Source: Oleiphilus messinensis
GTDB lineage: Bacteria > Pseudomonadota > Gammaproteobacteria > Pseudomonadales > Oleiphilaceae
Assembly: GCF_002162375.1 (NCBI RefSeq)
Contig: NZ_CP021425.1
Span: 1,547,501 to 1,611,500 of the forward strand
DNA length: 64,000 bases
Direction of reading: 5' to 3'
Position numbers and translations under genes: made by a program. The first letter of the stretch is position 1. Every line of letters begins with the position of its first letter. This document shows positions 9,430 through 18,100 of this stretch, in pieces. Under the pieces are notes generated by a model. It ran no database searches and was not told the origin of the DNA. It was given only the letters and a program-made list of their open reading frames with translations.

Positions 9430-12414
9430 ATGGGCCTGAGGCTGTTGGACTCAGTCGATAAGCTGGTGTGTACCGTGAAAACGCCGAATATAAAAAACTA
9501 TAAAATAATCCGTCCTATTGGCCGAGGGGGTATGGCAACAATCTACCTTGCCATACAGGAAAATTTCCAACGGGAAGTTGCTGTCAAAGTACTCTCCGAT
9601 CAACTTCTGACTGACCCTGCATTCGGTGCCCGTTTCTTGCGGGAAGCGCGTATTGCCGCGAAACTAAACCACCCCAATATTGTTTCTGTATATGATGTGT
9701 CCTGTGCCGACGATGTTTATTATATTTCGATGGAATATCTCAGAGAGGGGGATCTTAGGCATCGTGTTGAGTCGGGCCTCACGCTGGGAGAAGGGTTAAA
9801 GATTTTAACCCAGATTCTATCAGCACTGCAGTATGCGGCAGCGGCGGGTTTTGTGCACAGGGATATCAAGCCTGAAAATATTCTGTTCAGGGATGCCGGA
9901 TTTCCGCTCCTGTCCGATTTCGGTATCGCCCGGCCGATTCGCCCTTCCGATACGGATATGACACTAACTGGAACCGTCATTGGTTCACCCAATTACATGA
10001 GTCCTGAACAAGCCCAGGCGACGGGAGTCGACGGACGTTCCGACTTATACAGTGTCGGGATTATTCTTTACGAGATGTTGACCGGAGCGGTACCCTTCCT
10101 GGGCGAGACGGCAGTTGCTACCAGTGTGCAGCATGTGACTCGACCAGTACCCAAGTTGCCCACAGATCTTGCTGTGTTCCAGGGGCTTTTAGAAAAAGCG
10201 CTGGCCAAGGAACCCAGGGATCGATTTCAGGATGGCAATGAATTTATTGACAGCATTTATGAAGTTGAGAAGTTAATCGATAGCGATGAAGCGTTACGTG
10301 AATTAGAGTTCAGGCCGGTGAAGTTGTCCGGAGCCAAACCTCAGACCTCTGCAGGCTTTAATCGTGATCGCGCAGTACCGTCGAAAAACAGGCGACGTTC
10401 CCATTCTACCTATTCCGAGTTTGATCAGGCTGGCTTGTTCCAACAGCTGCTTTCGTCACGGTTAATGTTGGCAAGTTTGCTGGGACTGGTGCTCATGGCG
10501 GGTCTTTTGCTCCTCAATCTCGATGCCTTTCGGTTCGGTGAAACCCCCCGTGAAGTGCTGCGGCAGGAAAGTCATGCGTTAGAAATCAAACAGCTTTTGC
10601 TGCAGGCGGACGCCGCAATTATCGACAACAGGCTTTTCAATCCTGTCGGCAATAATGCGTTCGACTATTTGCAAAAAATATCAGAGCTGGCGCCCGATCA
10701 CGCACGAGGGCAGTCCAGCTTGCGCCGGTTGCTTTCGTTATGCCTGTCCAAGGCGCAGGCTGCGATTCAGAAAAAAGAGATTGATTTAGCTACATTGTGG
10801 CTTGACCGTGCCAGTCAAATTCAGAATTACCACAGAGTCGCGAACCTTTCGGATCTGGAACTTTCACTTCGTCAGGAGGTGATGCGTATTTCCGCCGGAA
10901 ACGATCAACAGCAGGCGTCTGAAGATACTGTCAAAGGGCTGGAGCAGTCCTTTTACGATGCGTTGCAAAGTAAAAATTTCGTCCAGGCGCTGTCATTACT
11001 GCGCGTGATTCAACGGGTTTTGGGGGACTCCAATGAACATGCTACAGGGATGGAGGCTGACTATGCTTTACAACGAAATACTTATTTATCTGATCGGCAG
11101 GTCATTATATCGACGGCCCTGAAGCAGCGAGAATTCAAAGTTGCCGAAAATGAATTGCAGGCGCTCTCGGTTGCACTCGGGGTGGAAGAGCCGCAATTGA
11201 CAGCCATCGCCGAGCAGGTGAGTCGTGGCGTTTTGCGCTGGGGTGAGGAACAGTTGGAAGCGCGCCACTTTGCTGGCGTTGAGACTGCAATCTCGTTTCT
11301 GCAGCGTTTGACGGAGCGTTATGCCGTAGAGACTGACTCCGGCCAAGGTCTTCAGGCACGTGTCGCCGAGATAAAACAACAGCAGGATACTCACAGGAAA
11401 TCGATACAGCTGCTCGTGCAAAGGGCTGCAGCATTTCGTAGTCAGGGGCAATACATTGAACCTGACCAAGAAAATGCCCTGGCACTCTATAATCGTATTC
11501 TCCGACTTCAGCCCGGCGATAAAACAACCCAGACGCTTAAGCGTTCATTGCTCGCCTTGCTGGTCAAGCAGGTGGATGATTATATTGCAACGGGCCAGTA
11601 TGAGCGCGCCAGTGCCTACGCGCTGAAAATCCAGTCTTTCTATCCAAAAACGAAATCTATCGAGGTGCGACTCGCCAGTATTGAACGCTACAAGTTGTAT
11701 GCTGTGGAGATCAAAACTCAGTTTGAAAAACTGGAAGCCTTCCGGGAGCGCCCGATTTCAGCGGTGGAATTGAATGAACTGTTGCAAAAACTGGCCAAGC
11801 TGAGCGAAAGCATTTCTGATGAGACTGCTCGTTTGCAGAGCGTTAAATGGAAGCCGCAAGAACAGTCCCTGATTCAGGAATTACTGGACTCGGCAATTGC
11901 TCATTTGATGGGACACGCTGACTACAAGAAGGCTGAAAAACTATTGATCACCGCAGATAAGCTGGTGGATCATATGCCGTTTACAGATCAGTTTGCGCTT
12001 TGGTTACGGCGAAATCATGCCAATTTGCAGGTGCAACTTGATAAGCAACGCGTATCGGGACGAAAGCTGGTTTTGCTGGAGCGTGAGATTCAGGCATTGC
12101 GAAATCAGCCATCTCTAGAGCGCCAACGAATCAATTTGTATACTGCAGCGGACTACTTGCAACAAGCGAAACAGGCCCACTCTGAAGGCGAAGCAGTTCG
12201 TGATGCAGAGCAGAAGCTCACCCTTGAATTTGAAAAAGTCATAGAGTCTGCGATTGCTGACGGTGAGTTCGCGATGGCCAGCAACTTGTTGACTGAAGTG
12301 ACCAAAATAGAGTTGCACAGTGATAAATTAAACGTTTTGGCAGAGGCCGTTCGCAGCCATTTGGAAGGATTGAAAAGTAAGCAGAATGCTGTTAAAAGCC
12401 TGAATGTATACTGA
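9430..12414 (+). CDS. Membrane-anchored Ser/Thr protein kinase with long C-terminal helical domain
   Basis: The 994-residue protein begins with a PknB-type kinase domain (about 24-285). Visible motifs are glycine loop GRGGMATIYLA, Lys53 in VAVKVL, HRDIKPEN with catalytic Asp145, DFG at 163-165, and SPNYMSPEQ in the activation segment. A basic linker leads to one membrane segment (about 347-367). The remaining roughly 620 residues are predicted extracytoplasmic, almost all helical and TPR-like, without PASTA repeats. The substrate is unknown. A GTG in KLVCTVK is an alternative start. A -10-like TATACT lies at about 9383 with TTGCGC just before it, at a spacing too short for a standard promoter. 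The gene ends at a hairpin before a convergent beta-barrel gene. Confidence 0.88.
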   Translation: MGLRLLDSVDKLVCTVKTPNIKNYKIIRPIGRGGMATIYLAIQENFQREVAVKVLSDQLLTDPAFGARFLREARIAAKLNHPNIVSVYDVSCADDVYYISMEYLREGDLRHRVESGLTLGEGLKILTQILSALQYAAAAGFVHRDIKPENILFRDAGFPLLSDFGIARPIRPSDTDMTLTGTVIGSPNYMSPEQAQATGVDGRSDLYSVGIILYEMLTGAVPFLGETAVATSVQHVTRPVPKLPTDLAVFQGLLEKALAKEPRDRFQDGNEFIDSIYEVEKLIDSDEALRELEFRPVKLSGAKPQTSAGFNRDRAVPSKNRRRSHSTYSEFDQAGLFQQLLSSRLMLASLLGLVLMAGLLLLNLDAFRFGETPREVLRQESHALEIKQLLLQADAAIIDNRLFNPVGNNAFDYLQKISELAPDHARGQSSLRRLLSLCLSKAQAAIQKKEIDLATLWLDRASQIQNYHRVANLSDLELSLRQEVMRISAGNDQQQASEDTVKGLEQSFYDALQSKNFVQALSLLRVIQRVLGDSNEHATGMEADYALQRNTYLSDRQVIISTALKQREFKVAENELQALSVALGVEEPQLTAIAEQVSRGVLRWGEEQLEARHFAGVETAISFLQRLTERYAVETDSGQGLQARVAEIKQQQDTHRKSIQLLVQRAAAFRSQGQYIEPDQENALALYNRILRLQPGDKTTQTLKRSLLALLVKQVDDYIATGQYERASAYALKIQSFYPKTKSIEVRLASIERYKLYAVEIKTQFEKLEAFRERPISAVELNELLQKLAKLSESISDETARLQSVKWKPQEQSLIQELLDSAIAHLMGHADYKKAEKLLITADKLVDHMPFTDQFALWLRRNHANLQVQLDKQRVSGRKLVLLEREIQALRNQPSLERQRINLYTAADYLQQAKQAHSEGEAVRDAEQKLTLEFEKVIESAIADGEFAMASNLLTEVTKIELHSDKLNVLAEAVRSHLEGLKSKQNAVKSLNVY

Positions 12415-12458
12415 TTTCAGCATAGCAAGATGAAAGTATTGGGCAAGCTATGCTGAAA
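12415..12458. terminator. Hairpin between convergent genes
   Basis: TTTCAGCATAGC (12415-12426) pairs perfectly with GCTATGCTGAAA (12447-12458) across a 20-base loop, starting at the first base after the kinase stop. It lies tail-to-tail between two genes. No long T-run follows, so termination is inferred from position. Confidence 0.5.
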
Positions 12459-12475
12459 GGACGTTTGAGTCGTAC

Positions 12476-13273
12476 TTAGATTAGCGTGAACAGACCGAGG
12501 CGCATGGAAATTTCCTGTTCTTCCATGTCTGCATCAATATTACCCTCGCGATTGATGATCTCGTGGTCATAGTTGTAGCGGTCAAACTGAAGTGTATAGC
12601 CAATACGTTCGTTCAACATATCCCGCCAGCTAATTCCGAATTTGAATCCGGTACCGTCTCCTCTGCCAGTGGGGAGTTGGCTGCCAAACAAACTTTCTTC
12701 AAGTTTGGCGTCTAAAACTGAAAAACCGGCATTTAATGCGATGGAACCGGATTCGGTAATATCCCAACGATAGCTGCCACCAATGTAATAGCCGTCATTT
12801 GTAAAAAGATAGTGAGAGCCGTTGACGCCGTTGGCTTCGATTTCCACATCCCGGTAGCCGACAAAAACACTGGCGGAATCAAAGATACTCATGCCAAGCG
12901 TAATGTTTATTTCATCCCGCTCTGCAAGCCAGTTTTCGATCAAACCCAATTCAGGAAACATTTGCATCGTTTGCTCATCGGATACGGTTTGATAGTATGC
13001 GTCCAGGAATACATTCTGAAAAATCAATGAACCGCCGAAGCGGGTGACGATGTGATCCGTGATGAATTTGTTATAGGCATTTACCGTTCTACCATTGGGT
13101 TCGGGTACCATACCTTTAAAGCGCAGGGAAAAGTCACTCATGCCGATTTCGGCGCGGGGCACGAATAACAATTCAGAAAGAAAATTGTTCATTTGGACAG
13201 TTTCATCTGCATAGGCAGTTGCAGCGGGTACGGCGATTATCCCTAAAGTAATAAGCTGAAGGTGTTTTCTCAT
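12476..13273 (-). CDS. Predicted outer-membrane beta-barrel protein, function unknown
   Basis: The 265-residue precursor has a signal peptide (about 1-22, cut near AYA-DET). Alternating amphipathic strands rich in Tyr, Trp and Gly follow (for example ASVFVGYRDVEIEA, YYIGGSYRWDI, GFKFGISWRDML), as in small outer-membrane barrels. The C-terminal residue is Ile after SMRLGLFTL, not the usual Phe, but the last strand is of barrel type. The start follows a good ribosome site (AAGGAAC). No transport partner is adjacent and no family name can be given. Confidence 0.7.
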   Translation of the reverse strand: MRKHLQLITLGIIAVPAATAYADETVQMNNFLSELLFVPRAEIGMSDFSLRFKGMVPEPNGRTVNAYNKFITDHIVTRFGGSLIFQNVFLDAYYQTVSDEQTMQMFPELGLIENWLAERDEINITLGMSIFDSASVFVGYRDVEIEANGVNGSHYLFTNDGYYIGGSYRWDITESGSIALNAGFSVLDAKLEESLFGSQLPTGRGDGTGFKFGISWRDMLNERIGYTLQFDRYNYDHEIINREGNIDADMEEQEISMRLGLFTLI

Positions 13274-13412
13274 TGCTAGGTTCCTTGTTTCGCAAAATAA
13301 CGAGCTAAATCAGTGTTTTTTTAATTATCCCTAAGAGATTGAGATAGCGGCGTGAAGCGTCGCACACCCTGAGTCAGAGTTCAATGTATACAACGCAGTA
13401 TTGGAGAATAAA

Positions 13413-13820
13413 GTGGCAACAGTTGAAGAGATTACCCGGTTTCTGGAAAAAGATTTTCCGCAAAGTAAGGGTGTAGTTGAGCAGGTTGGTGAAAAATCGG
13501 CGATCGTTCGGCACCAGGTCGGGCATGATCAATTACGTCCCGGTGGTACCGTATCCGGACCCACTTTGATGATGGTGGCGGATTTCGCGTTGTATGTGGC
13601 CATTCTTGGCGAAATCGGGATCGTGCCACTGGCGGTGACGACTAATTTGAATGTCAGTTTCTTGCGAAAGCCGGTATCAGACCGGGATATCATCGGCCGA
13701 TGCCAATTGATGAAAGTGGGAAAAACCTTGGCGGTTGGGGATGTTTACCTCTTTTCAGAGGGGATGGATGAGCCCGTCGCCCATGCAGTTGGCACCTACG
13801 CCCTGCCGCCAGCAAGATAA
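13413..13820 (+). CDS. PaaI-family hotdog thioesterase
   Basis: The 135-residue protein starts at GTG 13413, seven bases after GGAG. The upstream in-frame TTG overlaps that ribosome site and is unlikely. A single hotdog domain is present, with the PaaI-type core RPGGTVSGPTLMMVADFALYVAI and the strand VTTNLNVSFLRKPV. Such enzymes hydrolyse acyl- or aryl-CoA thioesters in the cytoplasm, usually as tetramers. The substrate cannot be deduced. It stands alone as a single gene ending at a clear hairpin. Confidence 0.85.
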   Translation: MATVEEITRFLEKDFPQSKGVVEQVGEKSAIVRHQVGHDQLRPGGTVSGPTLMMVADFALYVAILGEIGIVPLAVTTNLNVSFLRKPVSDRDIIGRCQLMKVGKTLAVGDVYLFSEGMDEPVAHAVGTYALPPAR

Positions 13821-13832
13821 CCCCCCCGCAGG

Positions 13833-13860
13833 CAGGTTCACACATTGCTGTGTGAACCTG
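13833..13860. terminator. Hairpin between the thioesterase and DUF1501 genes
   Basis: CAGGTTCACACA (13833-13844) pairs perfectly with TGTGTGAACCTG (13849-13860) around a TTGC loop. It sits between convergent genes and can serve both. Confidence 0.65.
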
Positions 13861-13895
13861 TTCTGACGAACGAGTTTATTGTGGTGTGCGGAGAA

Positions 13896-15146
13896 TCAGG
13901 CAAACAAGCCCACACCTTGATAGGTATGGCCCGGCAGTACCAGTTCCAGATTATTGGTCAGCATATGCTGGGTTAGGATATCGCCAAATACATTCCGGTA
14001 ATCCAGGCTCATCTCCAGATAACGACCATCATGCAGTTGATCTGTCGCCAGTCCTGGCCAGGCACCGTAAACGCCTCCTCGAATGCCGCCACCTAGAGCA
14101 AACCATGTTGATGCGTAGCCATGGTCTGTGCCGCGACTGCCATTCTCCTGTGCGGTGCGACCAAACTCGGTGCAGGTGAGTAGAATCACATCGCTCATGC
14201 GGTTGCCCAGGTCTTGGTAGAATGCCCCAATACTCTCTGCAAATCGGGTGTGCGAGCGATAGTGGCCGCCCGTTGCTTCCCCGCCACCTTGATTGGAGTG
14301 GGTGTCCCATCCCCCGATGCTGACAGTAGCCGCTTCAAGGCCAACACCTGATTTGATCAGCTGGGCGACTTGTTGCAGTTGCCGGCCTGTACTGTGGCTG
14401 GGGTACTGAGCACCATTTTCCGGAACATAGGTGCTGGCATCAATATCCCGTAATGCACTCATATCATGAATGAGTCGGCTTCCGAATCGTTTCACCAACT
14501 CCCGGCTGGCCCGTCCCTCAGTGCTCAGTTGATCATAGACCGCTGACAAGTTGCCCAGTAACCGGTCACTATCACTTTGCGGAATGCCAAGATCAAAGCT
14601 GTTTAAATCCTCGATGGAGGACACCGTGACATCGCCCCGCAGTGCCTGAGCCAGGTCGGAGCCGAAGCTGACAGCACGCATATCCCCCGGACCGGGTGTC
14701 ATTTGCAGATACCGGTTTAACCAGCCATCCAGATTACGACTGGAATAGCCGCTCTCAATATATTGCTGGGAGTCAAAGTGTGAGCGGCTGCCATCCGGAT
14801 AGTGAACTGCAGGCATGACTGCCAGATCTCCGGCATCCCAGATTGGCATCAGACTTTGTAAGCCTGGATGCAGTCCAAAGTAGCCATCCAGATCCAGGGC
14901 AGAAGCGCTGTTAGAGCTGGGGGGGGCAACCGCGATGGTAGGACGCAGGCTGTAGTACGCTGAATCTCCATAGGGTATACAGGTATTCAAACCATCACAT
15001 CCGCCTCTCTGGAACAGGATAACGACCGTTTTACCTGTTGCCGCCTGGGCAAGTTTAATTTTCGCCGAAAAGGGATTTCCGGAAATCGCGGCCATGGTGC
15101 CCGCCGTGGCCGTGAGCATGGTTTTGAAGAATCTTCGTCTATTCAT
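13896..15146 (-). CDS. DUF1501 family Tat-exported protein
   Basis: The 416-residue protein begins with a twin-arginine signal (MNRRRFFKTMLTATAGTMAA). The DUF1501 domain, related to the alkaline phosphatase/sulfatase fold, follows: FQRGGCDGLNTCIPYGD, then SIGGWDTHSNQGG, then TEFGRTAQENGSRGTDHGYAS. DUF1501 and DUF1800 genes are found next to each other in many bacteria, and their joint function is not established. Here the gene starts 13 bases after the DUF1800 gene on the same strand, so they form one operon. The protein should fold in the cytoplasm, perhaps with a metal, before export. Confidence 0.92.
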   Translation of the reverse strand: MNRRRFFKTMLTATAGTMAAISGNPFSAKIKLAQAATGKTVVILFQRGGCDGLNTCIPYGDSAYYSLRPTIAVAPPSSNSASALDLDGYFGLHPGLQSLMPIWDAGDLAVMPAVHYPDGSRSHFDSQQYIESGYSSRNLDGWLNRYLQMTPGPGDMRAVSFGSDLAQALRGDVTVSSIEDLNSFDLGIPQSDSDRLLGNLSAVYDQLSTEGRASRELVKRFGSRLIHDMSALRDIDASTYVPENGAQYPSHSTGRQLQQVAQLIKSGVGLEAATVSIGGWDTHSNQGGGEATGGHYRSHTRFAESIGAFYQDLGNRMSDVILLTCTEFGRTAQENGSRGTDHGYASTWFALGGGIRGGVYGAWPGLATDQLHDGRYLEMSLDYRNVFGDILTQHMLTNNLELVLPGHTYQGVGLFA

Positions 15147-15159
15147 GGCTCATTCCTCC

Positions 15160-18100
15160 TTATTGAAATTGGTAGCCGGGGAAACTGAGAACATGGCCTA
15201 ACAGGCTTCTGAGTCTCAGTTCAGCATCAGGGGCATTGAGATCGAATTCAGTTCCGTTTTCGTTGAGGATATTCACTCCGATTGCGAATTCGGTTTCACT
15301 GTAGTCTCCGGCAAATGCCAAATCGAAGAGATAAGCCACGATTGCCTCTGCAGAGGTCATGCCTGCTACTTGCATATGGCCTCGAATATCAATGTAAATA
15401 CCGTTTTGGGGATTGGTGTTGTAGGCCACTTGATTGACAAAGCGCGCCCGTTGCAACATCAGATTGCTGTTGATCCAGTCCTCTCCCAGTTCGGACCAGC
15501 CCGTGGGTACCTGATTAGCAAACAGGTTCATGCCCATCGCGCGCATTCCTCTGTCCATCGCAATCGGATCGACATTGGCGGTAAAGTTACGCACCAGTGT
15601 GGTTACCATCTCCAATGGCGTTTTCACTTTGTTGCGGAACTGCTCATTGCTGGCAAACAGGGGGGAATGAATCAGGCCTTCAACGACACTGGCAATATTT
15701 CCACCACTGGCCAGAAAATCACTTTGACAACTGCTTACCAACGACTCCGGTGGATTGTCTGTGATTAACAGCTGCGCCAGTTTAGTACAGATAAACCGTG
15801 CGGTGGCGGGGTGACTGGCGAGAATATCGAGTACTTCTTCGCCATCGGCAAGGCCCCCTTGGGTCAGGCTTTGGCCTAATACCGTTTTGGGTTGTTCATC
15901 ATGCTCCCCGGCATTGAAGAAGAACCGGTCTGCCTGCACATGCCAGCCGGTAAAGGCCCGTGCAACTTCGGCCACATCGGTTGACGTGTAGCCGCCATCG
16001 ACACCCAGAGTATGCAGCTCCATCAGCTCCCGTGCATAGTTCTCGTTGGGAGCTGATTTCACGTTTTCAGCGTTGTTGAGATACAGAATCATGGCGGGGC
16101 TTTTAGCGCTGACTTCCAGCAGATCCCGGAATTGTCCTAGAGCATGCTGACGGAAACCATTGTTTTCGGCCACTTCATAAGCGACTTCACCATGCCGACT
16201 CAACGCTGTGTTGAAATGGTTGTCCCAGAATTGCGTCAGAACTTCCTGTAGTTGTCGCTCACTGAACAGCATGTATTGCAGTGTATGCCATTTCAGCTCA
16301 TCTTCGGTTTGCGGATTGCTCCCGGCGATCAGCATGTCAAATACGGCATTGTCGATTCGATCCGGGTTGAGCTGTTCATTCAGGAAAATATCCGGGCCTA
16401 CCGCTTCAAGATGTGCCAGTAAGTCGGGGGTCATCCCGAAGGTTAAACGATTGGCCATTTGCAGTGGCTCATTAGGTGCGGCGATGACTCTGTAGTGTTG
16501 AGTCAGATTGGTTGTCTTCCCTGAGTCATCTGTCGCCGACAATGTAACCTCAATCTGTGCATCAACGGTCAGCTGGCCGTTTAACAGAACAAGTTCGAAG
16601 TGACCATTGTCCAAATCGAAAGCCAGCGCTTTGTTGTCTACAATGCGACCCTGAACGGGGTCAACAACGGTGGCAAACAAGCTTTGGATACCCACGTCGT
16701 CTGTAGCATTACCTTGCAGCGTTACGCCGGTTTTCTTGATACTGTCATTGTCCTGGTGCGAGGTGATTGTGATTTCCGGCGGTGTCAGGTCTGCGAGTAC
16801 CTCCGCAACGGTATAGCGTGCCTGTGCTTCACTGGCATTGTTGACGCCATCCAGTGCGACAACCGTGATATCAGTAATGTTTTCCGGTGTCAGCTGTGCT
16901 TCGGTCACGAAATATTGCCATTCACCGGTCTGGGGTTCGAACTCTGCGGTGCCTGTAAACGCCGGTTTACCTGCAGAGTTAATCGTGATCTCGACTGAGC
17001 TGAGCAGCTCGTTGTCCGAAGCGGTACCCCTGAGCACAAATCCTCTTGCGGGTACTTCGCTTTGTGCTGTTGGCGAAGTAATCGCGACTTCCGGGAAGAC
17101 CAGATCAGGCTTGTCGGTTTCACCTTTTTGAATCTCGAAGCGGTATTCGCCTTCCGCACGAATTACGCCGCTGTAGTAACTTTTGTTTTCACCGAAGGGA
17201 TTGTAACTTTTGAATACAAATGATTCGCCCATGGCCAATCCTTCAAGGTCAAAAATAATTCGTCCCTGGGTATCCGTCTCACTTTGTTTATACCAGTTTA
17301 ATTTCCCTTCCGGCAGGATCTGGTATGCGGTGATCTTGCGATTGGCGAGCACGGCTGCGGTGTCTTTGTCTACGAGCGTTACCGGGAGTGCTCCAACCGG
17401 GAAATCAAAGTTGCCATAACCAGGAATTTCAGCGCTGTAAACAGAGCCGCCATTGTAAGGTGCCGTTTTAAGGACATAACGTCGGCCATCTTCCAGGCCA
17501 TCCAGATCATAAGTCAGGCGCCCATTCGAGTCCGTATCGCCCGCTTTTCGCCATACTTTACTGCCGTCTGCCATCAGCTCATAAGCGGTGACCTTTTGCT
17601 GGCTCAAACTGGTGCCAGTCAAGGCATTGAACAAATGTACGGTCACGGCTGGATTACCTACGACAAACTGATAGCTGCCATTGGCGGTAATCTCATCGCT
17701 GTATTTTGTGCTATCTGCAACCAGGCTTTTGGTCGACAACCGATAAACTGCGCCGTTATCCAGTTCAGGAAGGTCCAGTTTTAACTGGCCTTGCTGGTCC
17801 GTTGTGGCATTGGCGAACCAGCCAAACTTGCCATCCGGTTTCTGTTTGCTAATCGTTACCGCAGTATCGGTCAGCGGCGGGTGATTGTCCTGACTACCAT
17901 CGGAAACAGCGACTCTAACTTTTCCCAATCGCAGGGTTTCTGATTTGGCTTCGGTGTAGACCGGGGAATAATAGCTGTAGTTATTGAACGCTTTGGCTTT
18001 CAAGCGATAGCTTCGGTTTTCACCCAGTCCGTTCAAATCAAATGTGACGGTTCCCTGGGCGTCGCTGTTCCGTTGTATAGTCCACTTTGTGCTGCCATCG

